Origin: Tillandsia leiboldiana
Taxonomy: Eukaryota; Streptophyta; Magnoliopsida; Poales; Bromeliaceae
Reading direction: 5' to 3'
DNA length: 64,000 bases
Assembly (NCBI GenBank): GCA_029204045.2
Contig: CM055063.1
Span: 40,829,562 to 40,893,561 of the forward strand
Below the pieces are notes generated by a model. That model worked only from the letters and a program-made list of their open reading frames with translations. It was not told the DNA's origin and did not search any database. Below, piece by piece: positions 54,217-64,000 of this stretch. Made by a program: the position numbers and the translations under genes. Every line of letters begins with the position of its first letter. The stretch's first letter is position 1.

Positions 54217-55474
54217 TGTTAAGGAATTTGTTTTGGCGTATTTCGTGAAAGTGTTAAGTCTTGAAGATTGAAGATAAAGAAGTTTGGATCATATACCTCA
54301 ATCTCAAGAAAGAAGAATTCAAAAGGATCAGGTACGTTTAATTAATTTTGATGATCCGAATACTTCTTATAGTGTAGAAACACTTGGATGAATTTTTATT
54401 TGCATAAAAATCAAAAACTGGATATATTACATGTTCAGGATCCGGCTCAGGCACTGCAGTCCGGACCCCGAACGTTGTTTGTTCATGCGCAAATCCAGTC
54501 CGGAACAAAGCCAATTCTGATCGGGACACCGAACATGGGTTTTGCTGAAATGTATGAACAGTCCGGACCTGGTACTTCAGTCCGGACCCCGAACGTATGT
54601 TTTTCTAGAAATTGTCTGTTTAGCCACGACTGTCCGGACCGCCGATTCCAGTCCGGACCGTCGTCCTGAAAATTTCCAGATTAGGTCAATTTTTTATTCT
54701 TATCCTCTTCCAACGGTTTCAAACCTATAGATAAACCCTACGATTCATTTTTTAGGGTAATCCAAAATACGGTCAAAAAGAGAAATCCACATATAGAGAA
54801 GAAAGGAAATAACTAGATTAAATCTATGTTTCTTCATCTATATTGATTAATTTGATTAATCTAGGTTTTTCAAACTCAAATTTTGTGTAGAATCAAATTA
54901 ATGAATACTTATATGGTATTTCCGATCAATTTTTAATCTAAGTATTCGGCGGATCATCACCACCCAAAAACAACGATTTTCCCAAAATCGGCGCGTGGAC
55001 TCGCGTGGCCTTGTGGATTCAAGGTGCTACCGCTCTCGTGGATTCGGAGCGAGGTACGTTTGTGGATTCGAGACGTACTACTGGGTGAAGACCGTGGATT
55101 CGGTTGGACGTCGTGGATTCGACGTTGGACGCCGTGGATTCGGCGTTGGACGCAAATCGTGGATTCGAGGAGCGTTGCGGAGCGAGCGGAGAAGATCTAC
55201 TAGGAGCGTATGGAAAAAGGTCGAGTCGTCTGTGAGTACGGTATATCACCTTTGTACGTGTTATAATTCTAGTGGATTTCGCCGTGTTATCGGTCCCGTG
55301 GTTTTTTACTCCGGTTTTGGAGTTTTCCACGTAAAAATCTTGCGTGTTATATTTTCATTTCCGCATTGGGTTTTATTGCGCAACGATTTTTGAGTGTTTA
55401 TTGTTTACACCTATTCACCCCCCCTCTAGCTGGTTTTTCCTCTATTTAGATCCATATTTTAACAAAACCCAACA
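54217..55474 (+). mobile_element. 3' LTR of E
   Basis: Near-identical to 44172-45430. Notable differences are TATAGATA in place of the TATA box, a GATTAAT duplication near 54855 and ACCCAACA at the end. CATGA follows. Confidence 0.95.
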
Positions 55475-55479
55475 CATGA
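55475..55479. repeat. target-site duplication of E, right copy
   Basis: CATGA, matching 44167-44171. Confidence 0.95.
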
Positions 55480-56940
55480 CATGGCGAAACGGTGACTCAG
55501 ATGACTCCGAGTAGCCACGCCAAGAAAACGGCGGAAACGTTGATCCCAACGGCAAAAACGGCGCTCAAAATGGTGAAAAACGGACCAAAACGGAGCTACC
55601 GAACTTCCGGGCTGACGGGTGGTTCACGGAGCAGGCGTGGACCGGGTCTGCGCATCGGGCGGCTGCGCGGCGTGCGCCAGGTGCACCCAGGAGGCGTGCA
55701 CCCTTGCGGGACGGTCCGGGCCGCGCACGGCGCTGGCGCGCAACGGGCTCACGCTTTCTGGCCGCGGCGTCGCGCACCGGGTGCACGCCTAGAGCGTGCA
55801 CCGCGCACAGTACGCAGCCTGGCGCACGGCGGCGTGCGCCGGGTCTGCACCTCCGGGACTGCGGGGGCGTGCACCGGGTGCACGCCCGGGCCGTGGACCG
55901 CGCTGGAGGAAATACGTACGGGGTGAATAGTAACTCCCCCGTTCGCGGTTTCCTCTCTGTTTTCGCTCCCGTGCGACTCCGGCGAAACACCCAATTAACC
56001 CCCAAACAATTCCGCGGTAAATCTAACGATTAAACCATTGATCGAAGAACAAACAAAACATCGATCGGAAACCCGATCAAACCTCCGATCAAGACCGATT
56101 GAAAACCATGATCAAACCCGGTCAAGAACACGAACAAAACATTGCTCAAAAACCAAAATCAAGAACCCGTGATCAATGTACCGATTAAAACGACCTTAAA
56201 AGAACACGAAAAACCCCCGATTAATCCGACCAAAAGAAATAACGATCACTAACCTCTATCTATCGGGATTAAAGAATCGATCTTGTCCCTCGCGGCGTTG
56301 GGGATCCGGATCCGCTCCCCGTAGATGATGGTGTCTCGTTCTCCGGTCTCCAGCACGTCAATCGGGGCGATCGGGTCCCTCCGCTTTCTCCTTCTTTCCT
56401 TCTTTTCTCCTCCGGTTAGGGTTTTCTTTTCTTTTCTCTTCTCCGAACTAGGGTTTTATTTTTGGTCATCGGTACGCACAAAAGGGGAGGGTTTGAGGAG
56501 ACGATCTTTTAAAACTAGGGTTTTCCTTTCGGTAAACGGGGTATAATTATCCTTTTATTATTAATTTATTTTATTTTATTTTATCCGTTTTCATACGTAC
56601 GTAAAAAGGAACACTCCAATATTCGGATATTTATTATTTATCAATAAATATCTATTCTCATGGGATAATTCTAAGATTTCTCGAAAAACGTGCCAGATCT
56701 CTTGCACGGATTCCGATGCACCCTACGGTTACCGCGACCTTCAAAACCCTATTCCGGGAGATCCGTAAGTCGGATTTTAGATCCGATTGCACCGCCATTC
56801 ATCGTTTTTCGAGCTCTATCACCAAAAATTACCCGCACCGCATGTTAGTCAACTGTAATGAGCTCGATAATTTAATTTCTTCTAACTTATACTCTATTAG
56901 CAGGAGGGTAAAATATCACTAGAAAAGTCCTGTCATTACA
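55480..56940 (-). mobile_element. 3' LTR of C, third piece
   Basis: Completes LTR C. It holds a GC-rich block of GCGTGCACCGGGTGCACGCC-type repeats (about 55640-55900), an AAACCCGATCAA-rich stretch, CT-rich TAGGGTTT, and the end CTGTCATTACA (TGTAATGACAG in element orientation). Its last 650 bases match fragment C' at 4619-5159. The frames in the GC-rich block are not supported as genes. Confidence 0.85.
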
Positions 56941-57274
56941 CCACTCACACTTTATAAGAAGTTTCGTCCTCGAAACTTAAACTCAACCCTCGCTAAACTA
57001 TTCTTGGCATCATTCTTTCATTTTCGTCCTAAGCCCCCAAGTCGCCTCGCCCTCCTCATGGTTACTCCATTGCACCTTTACGTAGGGGATTGTCCGGTTG
57101 CGAAGTTTCTTTTTCTCCCGTGCCAGCATCCGTATCGAGGTTTGGGGGTAGGCCTACCGGTATGCCACCGGGCCTACGCGCTCCAAGATCCCGAATGTCG
57201 AATCGTTGGTGCCAACCATTAATCCCAAAAGCTCGAACTATTAGGAATACGCAACCAATTTACTTAAGGCGTAC
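56941..57274 (-). pseudogene. C pol: integrase C-terminal remnant
   Basis: GTTTCGTCCTCGAAACTTAA, GTCGCCTCGCCCTCC, TTACGTAGGGGAT and CTCCCGTGCCA match the end of G pol (10245-10420) in order. The homology then jumps to the region near 10550-10620 of G. No frame is open for long. The integrase core is absent. Confidence 0.75.
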
Positions 57275-57498
57275 TGTCACAACGCCACGGATCTTGACCG
57301 GACTCAACCCATCTAGACGTTGGGTCTATTGTTGGGTCTCTTGCCGTTAGGTCTATTGCGGACCGCAGCCCCACTCAACTTATTGGGCTCACCCAACTCA
57401 ACTTATTAGTTTCCTGGGCCTATTGTCACGGGGCAAGAAATTGGACCTATTCAACCCATAAATAAATAGCCAACACATAAGACAACTAAGTCTTCACA
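57275..57498 (-). mobile_element. possible small LTR-like insertion in C pol
   Basis: This 224-bp segment has no match in G pol. In minus orientation it starts TGTGAAGACTTAG and ends GGCGTTGTGACA, the TG...CA layout of the gypsy LTRs here. It includes a TATTTATTTATG stretch near its start and several GTTGGGTC/GTTGAGT repeats. No target duplication is visible (GTAC before, TCCTT after), so a rearranged LTR piece is equally possible. Confidence 0.4.
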
Positions 57499-58953
57499 TC
57501 CTTATTGGGCAGGAAGGTACAAAGTATTTACTTCTAAAGGTCCTCCTGGGGTCGAGACCAACATTACTCTTCGTAAGGGGTCTTTCCTGCTACTACTTCC
57601 CTCGTTTCTAGCTTATCGGGCACACGAATTCGTCCCCGGAACCTTATTACATTATCTGAGCCAATCGTAAAAACTCCGCCTTGCTCCGAGGATATCCTAT
57701 CTCGCACCAGTTGTAGTTGCGGGTCCGTTATTTGGTCTCCCAAGATCATCTTGGAGATTCGTCAGACTAAATCTTATAGTCCTTTCCGGGCTTCGGTAGT
57801 GTGAGCACTGGTTCCTGTGCGTGTCTGTCTTTAAGTTCCTCGAAGCTCTTCTGGCACTAGGCTGTCCAGACGAATCTCTCTCCTCTTTGGGTTAGTCGAT
57901 TTAGGGAAGTGGCCTCCCACGAAGCGTCTGTAGTAGCCTGCCCGCCCTAGGAAGCTCCGGATTTCCGTCACCGTTGTTGGCCGAGCCCAATTGGTCACTG
58001 ATTGAATCCTCCTCGGATCCACTGCAATTCCAGACGCCGAAACAATATGCCTCAAAAAGTCCACCTCGCGGAGCCAGAACTCACACTTTATGAGTTTGGC
58101 ATACAACTCCTGGTCCCGGAGGGTCTGGGGGATTTACTCGCAAGTGTTCCCCATACCCCTTGTCTGTGCGAGAGTAGATCGGAACGTCAACTTTAAGACC
58201 ATTACCGGCTGGTCTAAGAAGGGCTTGAGCATCCTATTCATCATGCCCGTGAACACCGCTGGTGCGTTAACGAGTCTAAACGGTATAACCGTAAACTCAT
58301 GTTGACTATTCCGAGTTCGCAGGGCTGTTTTCGGTATGTCATCACCCCGGACTCTAGGCTGGTGATAGCCGAAGCGTAGATCAATCTTTGGGAACACCGT
58401 TGCTCCTTGTAGTTGATCGAATAGGTCATCCATCCGAGGTAGGGGGGGTACTTGTTCTTCTCGTGTTAAGATCCATACGGAACTCGTGAAAGCTACTCGA
58501 CTGCCTTCTACCAAGCTTCTTGCCCGCAACAACGAAAAGAGAAGCGAGCAGAAGGTGTTCCTACAAACTAAGTTTACAAGTTCCGGCAAGTCCGGTTCCC
58601 GGAGACGCACTTGGAACTTCAAGCAGTCAACTACCGCTTAAAGATTGCCGCGACCGTCGGTCCCAAGCGCTACGCCGATAACCCTTAATGAAAACCCCAC
58701 TAGTTCTTAGCGACTAAGAACCCGCCCCACCCTCGCTGGGCAGGAAGGAGTAAAGCCGCCTGCCTCGAGGGGTAGCTTAAAGGTCCGACCGAACTTATTT
58801 CTACGATGGGGATTTCTTCTAATAACTAAGGTAGGGGCAAAAACACGAGCGAGGTGAAAGAGTGGGATGCTCAGGTGTTGACACAAAAGTTCTAGCACGA
58901 TGATCTAAAACTCGAGTATTACCTGCTACGACGTCCTCCGGTGGGTCCGTCCC
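57499..58953 (-). pseudogene. C pol: rearranged protease, RNase H-linker, RT remnants
   Basis: Matches to G pol are out of order. 57499-57590 resembles protease of G (about 13420-13520). 57590-57760 matches the linker after RNase H (QLQLVRDRISSEQGG, RFRGRIRVPDK). 57780-58110 matches the RT end (KCEFWLREVDFL, TEIRSFLGRAGYYRRFV). 58134-58440 matches the RT core, with the FIDD box lost. 58720-58950 again matches protease, without its active-site Asp-Thr-Gly. Most of RNase H and the integrase core are missing. It is certainly non-functional. Confidence 0.75.
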
Positions 58954-60272
58954 CTAGTGGGTCATCGTATAGACTCTCCCTGCTCCCGAAGGTGTAGATG
59001 CTGCTACGGATGATGTCCCCGTTTTCAAGGGGCAGTTGAAACGTAAGTGCCCCGGTTTGCCGCATCGAAAACAGTGGTCTTGCTTCTGGGGACATTCGGT
59101 CACTTGGTGTATTCCGCCACAAATGATGCAAGACTTGCCCACCGGCCCTCGTCCTCCCGTTGGCGCATTCTTGATTCCTTGTTGCGATCTCAGGTGTTTA
59201 GGAGGTCGGCTCCCCTTGGTATGCTCTCTTCCGAAGTAAGGCCAAGTTCGCTTCTTATCCCCGCTGTGTTCCAAGCTCTCCCGTCGGGCTCGTGAAATCG
59301 CAAATCCGCGCTCCACTGTGGTGGCTCTATCGACCACCTCCTGAAAGGTGTGCAAATCCGCCGCTTGCACCACCTCGAAGATGTCGCTCCGTAAACCGTC
59401 CACAAAAAGACGGGCTTTGTGAGATTTATCTCTTATAACAAAGGGAACACATTTGATCAACCTCGCAAATGCCCGCTGGTACCCCATAGTCGTCCGCCTA
59501 CCCTGCTTGATGTGCTTCAGGTTATCTTCCATCTGCTGTCTGATGCGGTCGGAGAAAAATGCCCCAAACAGCTTTTCTCGGAACGTGGTCCAAGATGGAA
59601 GGGCGGTGCCCTCCGAGGGGTCCGGGCGCACCGTCTTCCACCAAATGCGGGCGTTTCTCCCAAGAAAGTGGACTGCCAAGGGGACCCACTCCTGCTCCTC
59701 CATCAGCAAATCTTCGAAGAGCCTTTCCGTGGTGTCTACCCATTTTTCCACGACCCAAGGGTCGGTCGTCTCTCCCTCAAACACGGGTGGGTCATACTTT
59801 TTGAAATCCGTCAAGTTCGCTCTCGCCCCGTCCCATTCGGTTTGCTTGATAGGGGCTTCCCCCGCAGCGACGGCGGACATTCTGGGGGTAGGTGTCACCA
59901 CGGTCTCTCTCAAGGGGTCTCCAATAGTGGCTCCCAGCGTAGGTCCCGAAGTTGCTGGTGTTGGTGCTACTGAAGGCGTTGTTGGCTGAACCGACGGTAC
60001 TCCGGTTACCGTTGTCGGAGGAGGGGCGACCATAGCCTCGCTGTTCGCCACCGGCGGTCCCGTCACTGGTGCGGCTGGTCCGGGCAGAGGAGCCTGGGCG
60101 ACCTCCACTGGTGTGTAGTCAGCTATTGCGTCAACTGACGCACCTGTTCCATACAGGTTGCTAACTGCCCGACCATCTCTCGTAGTTGTTGTCGGAGAAG
60201 ATGATACTCCGCCGCTGTTGGCACCGTACTTTCTGCCCCTGCGTTCTCCGTTGATAACCCAGTTCGGGCCAT
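58954..60272 (-). pseudogene. gag: gag of C
   Basis: The probable start is the ATG at 60272-60270, opening a 49-codon helix-prone stretch (LLRQQLREMVGQLATCMEQV) that ends at TAG 60125-60123. The rest of gag is in another frame, open from beyond this point to 58954. It contains the gag domain (WVDTTERLFEDLLMEEQEWV, HFLGRNARIWWKTVRP, FFSDRIRQQMEDNLKHIKQG, ARLFVDGLRSDIFEVVQAAD). It also contains two knuckles, CIICGGIHQVTEC and CFRCGKPGHLRFNC. It ends in MTH followed by TAG (58956-58954), where G has CAG and runs on into protease. It is a close relative of gag of G. Confidence 0.88.
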
Positions 60273-60393
60273 TATCCGCTATATACAAAGAAAACAAGTC
60301 AATCCTAGACCTAACTGGTCTAGCACCAAGACCTACAGACGCACCGTAATTAAATCCCCCTTTTTCCCTCGCACACTCACGGTCTACCGCACT
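60273..60393 (-). other. gag leader of C
   Basis: About 120 bases upstream of gag in element orientation. No primer site is found before the next LTR begins, so the rest of the leader and the 5' LTR of C lie beyond H, outside the window. Confidence 0.5.
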
Positions 60394-60793
60394 TGTCACG
60401 CCCCGGAGTCGAAACTGCGACCCGGCTCGCTAACAGATCCGCCGCCCATACGGTGAACCCCGTATAGACGAAGCGTCTAACCTGCAAAAGAAAGATGCTA
60501 TACTAAATAGATATCAGAGCTGGAAGTAAAAGCAAAAATAAAAAATATATACAACTCAAAAGCCTCACCAAAAGTACATAAGTGACTCAACTCTGAAAGA
60601 AAGTACAACTCTATACCTCACTACAAGGTCTCTCAACAAGTAACTCTCAAAATAATAAGGGTATATCTACTCTCTGGACGACGACTGGTAGGGATCTAGC
60701 TCGCAACTCCCTTATCTCGATCTGAAGAAGCAGCAGTTGGAGCAGCAGGAACAGGAGCAGACGTCCCTGGGGAAAAATACACCACGACGGGTG

Positions 60794-60821
60794 TGAGAAC
60801 TACATCCCACAGTAGTTCTCA
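60794..60821 (-). promoter_or_regulatory. LTR hairpin, H copy
   Basis: Ten-base arms TGAGAACTAC / GTAGTTCTCA pair perfectly around an eight-base loop, with GTGGG outside the stem as in B. Confidence 0.75.
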
Positions 60822-61098
60822 GTGGGTGCCGTCAACAAGCACAACGGTCTGCCCACAAAGTCTACTAGAGGCATGCTATAACAAATGAAATATTGAAGGA
60901 AAGAGCTGGAAATGAATAACTCTACAGCTACTATGCTCCTATCTAGATGCTCAAAAAGTGGAACAGATGATAAAAATGGTGCATCTACTAACATATCAGT
61001 ATAGTCACCCAATCTGAACTGACTGCCTCCTCGGGTCCAGTCAAGCCTGCGCCTACCTACTGCCGTTACATCTCGGAGACCGGACTTACGTAGGGCAT

Positions 61099-61176
61099 CC
61101 GTAGCTGCCAAAACTGGCTCAGCCAGAGGGACTGCGTCCGTAACTGCCAAAACTGGCTAAGTCAGAGGGACGGCGT
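61099..61176. repeat. 39-bp tandem repeat, two units (LTR H)
   Basis: Units start at 61099 and 61138, with the same core as in B but CTGGCT in place of CTGGCC. Confidence 0.85.
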
Positions 61177-63410
61177 CGACAAGTCGCGATACAAAAGTAA
61201 CAGATCCACCCCGGGCGTGGCTCTCGAGGGGCGCGACCCCACCGTGGAAAAAGGTATCCGCGCACTCTGTCGAGCTCAAGGTGGCACTGCAGGCTATAGT
61301 CAAAATCCACGCTCACGCTCTGAACGGAAGGACTCAATCCTCAAACATCTCGCACAACAGTCGGAGCACTCTCGACGACTCAGCTGATCAGCTCTCACGA
61401 ACACGAGACACTAGCCTCTCCAATACTCACAGCACAATAACACATTGGCTGGAGATACTCCACAGCCAGGATCAACCCACCACTCAGGGCTAACTAAACT
61501 AGTCGGACAACACTCAACGACCCGGGACCACCGTCTACCCCGACGGTTCCCAACAACAGAACATCAACCCAACCTGCAGACTCACTGACAGGATAAACCC
61601 CACAACAGACAACAATAAAGGATCCGGGAACCCCGAAAGACTAGAACCTACAACCCTATCAAACAAGAACAGGCTCTAGGCATAGCCTCTCGTTGTTCTC
61701 GTCCCAAATGAAAAAGGCAGACCTTAGAACCCAGACCACTCGAATCATCTCGAGTGGTTAATTTATAGAAAAAATGTGACATTTCTTACTCAAAGCCATT
61801 TGATCTGAAAGAAATCCATATTTAATGATTTTTAGTTCTTTTTAGGAAAACAATTGAAAACAAGTTTTATATCCAAGCCTCGTAGAGCTAATGCCTTTGT
61901 CCAATCAAACAAGAACAGACTCGGGCGACCCTACGATGCTTGGAAGAAAACATTGGTTGACAAAAATCATATGTGTGTCCAAAAACAGTTCTGGGTTCAA
62001 GGTCCTGCTATCACTGATAAACCGCTGCCACTAACACAGCGGCGACAGATAAAACAAGAAAAATGGAACATCTCGGGACCGCCGTCTACCCAAACGGCTC
62101 CCGCCACAGATGATCGATCAACTACATCTACCAGACTCCACTTTACTCCCAAGCACGAGTGTAAAATGCATCCCACACTAAAAGAATCCCGACCACTCGG
62201 CCCACTACCCGGGCGAGTAAAACACTATGTCCAGGAAGAAAAGAAGTGTGGATGTCTAAAGCAGAATAAACCTAGCCCAAGTTGGAGTTTTCTAAAGTCT
62301 GGCTGAACATCCTGCATATGACGGGGGTGCTAGGTCAAGTTCCAAGACAAAAATAATTTTACAGATAGTAGGAAACAAGAGATCGCATGATCATCAAATA
62401 ACTCTAGAATTATCAGCTATCACATTCTAGCATGTTACACAAGAATATCACTATCATGCATGGTCCTACTATAGCAGATTTAATGCACATTCCATCAATC
62501 TTGGAGACAGGGCCACCCACCTGAAAACGCTAACAGTCCAAGGTTCCACAGCTGAAAACACCAGGAGCAATAACCTTCACTAATCCTCAACACCAACGGG
62601 TTCACAAACACCCGCAAATAACCCTGGGTACAACAAAAAGTCCAAGGTTACACTTTAAATCCACAAATTACCCAAATAAGTTACATTCTGAATTCAACCA
62701 CAAAGATGTCACTTTTTCACCTGCAAACAATGCTCCAAAAATTGCAATAAAAATACCACGGCGATCCACGCGTCGAGACCTTCGAAACGGGTGCCTGCAC
62801 GTCCAATTACAAGCCCCGTAGGCCGAGTTACAAATTCCATAGTACAGGCGCGCAAAAGTTCACAACCACACAACTGTAATAATCAGCACAATACAAGGGG
62901 AAATAGTATACCTTCGGGCAAGCCTCAGAAAAATCCCAAAAAAATACGGTGATAATCCTCGTGACAAGTAGATGCAAAAAGTGTACAGGCTCGTCTCGAT
63001 CCGATGCTCGAGTGCGGAGATAAAATTCTGGCAAGGGGCTGCTGTCCAAAAACTCCACCAGCAAACAGTGGCTTAGAAATGTCTCGAAAACCGTGCCACA
63101 AACTCAGAATCCAGCAAGGTTATCAACACAAGAGTCGAAGACGTACCTCTCGTGAATCCAACGCTGCAAAAATCGTCCAAAAACACTGTCGGAGTATCTC
63201 TTTTGACCTCTCAGACCGAAATGCGGCGATAACGGGCCTCCGATGAAAGATCGTCGCTCCGCGCTACGATGCCGAAATCGTCGACGTCGCGGCTTCCAAA
63301 AATTCTGGGCCTCTGCCAGAAGATGCGTAACATGAAGATCTCCAACTTTGCTGTAGGATCCAAGGGCAGAGGGGCTCGGGAAAAACCTTAAATCGCAGGC
63401 CAAAGGGGGC

Positions 63411-63418
63411 TATTTATA
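63411..63418 (-). promoter_or_regulatory. TATA box of LTR H
   Basis: TATTTATA on this strand reads TATAAATA in element orientation, within GGGGCTATAAATAGCCCC, the counterpart of the F promoter. Confidence 0.65.
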
Positions 63419-64000
63419 GCCCCAACTCAACAAATCCAGAAATACCCAAAGAGTCCCTGGTTTCGGGCGCCCGAAAATTCTGGGCTGCTACAGTAATGGG
63501 CCCGGCCCGTTACTGTGCAGGCCCGGAACGCCCACGGCCAGCCACGCGGCCTAGCTCCGCACCCCGCGCGCCCGGAGCACGTGCGCCCGCCTATCCCCGC
63601 GCGCCACGTGGCACCGCGGTCCACGGCGGGAACTGTCGGCCGCAGTTCACGCCGGGCCACCCGGGTCCATGCACCCACCAATGGGAACGCGCCATGTGGC
63701 AACGCGGGGTCCACGGTGCGCCGCTGTCGCGCGTGCGTTGACCACCCAATCACAGCGCGCCACGTGGCCAACCCATTACTCGCTGAGCCCGGTGCAGGAA
63801 ATATGGTGCACCCGCCGAACCCGAAGCTGCCACGTGTCACCCTCCGGTCCACCGTGCACCCGCGCACATCCCGTGGACCGCGCCTGCTGCGTCGGCCAAC
63901 CAGGAGCCGCCACGTGTCCCGCGCCCGGGTGCACGCCTCCGCGGTGGACCGAGCGCCTACGCCGCCGGCGCCTCTTCGGCCGCCGGAACAGTGCTCCCCC

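Larger units (their letters stand above)
44172..55474 (+). mobile_element. copia element E, near-complete, with a post-pol frame
   Basis: An 11.3-kb Ty1/copia element. It has LTRs of 1259 and 1258 bp, CATGA duplications, a primer site, gag, protease, integrase, RT and RNase H in copia order, an extra sense-strand frame after pol, and a polypurine tract. Long LTRs, a large gag with coiled coil and a frame between pol and the 3' LTR are hallmarks of the SIRE/Maximus lineage; the lineage is my inference. The frames are damaged only by in-frame stops. The LTRs differ by few substitutions and a six-base duplication in the 3' LTR near 54855. Confidence 0.95.
60394..64000 (-). mobile_element. gag-only-type LTR H (runs off the window)
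   Basis: Starts TGTCACGCCCCGGAGTCG inside the leader of C (possible target bases GCACT at 60389-60393). It follows LTR B throughout: hairpin, 39-bp units, 15-base motif at 61659 and 61904, TATA box at 63411-63418 and GC-rich U3 with CCACGTGG/CCACGTGT sites from about 63540. At least 3.6 kb is visible; the other end and any internal region lie outside. Confidence 0.88.

Overview
The window looks like plant nuclear repeat DNA, most likely from an angiosperm with a large genome. Every recognisable coding piece belongs to an LTR retrotransposon: Ty3/gypsy chromovirus-type gag-pol, gag-only gypsy derivatives with LTRs of 3-4 kb, and one long Ty1/copia element with an extra reading frame after pol. 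All visible primer-binding sites match or closely resemble the initiator tRNA-Met site (TGGTATCAGAGCC), as is usual in plants. I found no host gene, rRNA, tRNA or CRISPR locus. The species cannot be told from the sequence.

The window is one nested stack of insertions. Names A-H are mine. The oldest visible element is gypsy D (+). Its 5' LTR (tail at 5160-5258) was hit by an LTR of the G/C family (C', -, 4619-5159). That was hit by a gag-only-type LTR (B', +, 2782-4618), that by a copia LTR (E', +, 1664-2781), and that by a gypsy LTR (D', +, 1-1663). Downstream, the reverse transcriptase of D is cut at 7763 by autonomous gypsy G (-). G has a 3' LTR at 7763-10228, pol at 10265-13939, and gag split at 13940-14006 and 22418-23067.

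Gag of G carries two insertions. Element F (+, 14007-22412, target duplication AGTCT) is a complete gag-only element with 3.13 kb LTRs and a 478-residue gag frame. Element C (-) is an autonomous gypsy relative of G. Its 3' LTR is broken into three pieces (23068-23089, 42494-44171, 55480-56940). Its decayed pol lies at 56941-58953 and its gag at 58954-60272. The LTR of C was hit by gag-only element A (-, 23090-42488, CTAAG) and by copia element E (+, 44172-55474, CATGA). The 3' LTR of A was in turn hit by gag-only element B (-, 24633-34683, CCTTT). LTR H (-, 60394 to the window end) sits in the leader of C. The order D, G, C, A, B is five levels deep and three of the insertions are closed by matching 5-bp duplications.

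Functionally, G, C and D are broken autonomous gypsy elements. They encode gag with zinc knuckles, retropepsin, reverse transcriptase, RNase H and integrase with a chromodomain-like end. A, B and F keep LTRs, primer site, polypurine tract and gag only, so they would need enzymes supplied in trans. F is the best preserved. E is nearly complete: gag, pol and a post-pol frame are interrupted by stop codons without any frameshift I could see. Points of interest beyond the inventory are a conserved LTR hairpin with pairing-preserving changes, a 15-base motif repeated in the gag-only LTRs, a relic protease site in F, a possible internal promoter and intron before the extra frame of E, and reciprocal CAG-to-TAG decay between G and C.
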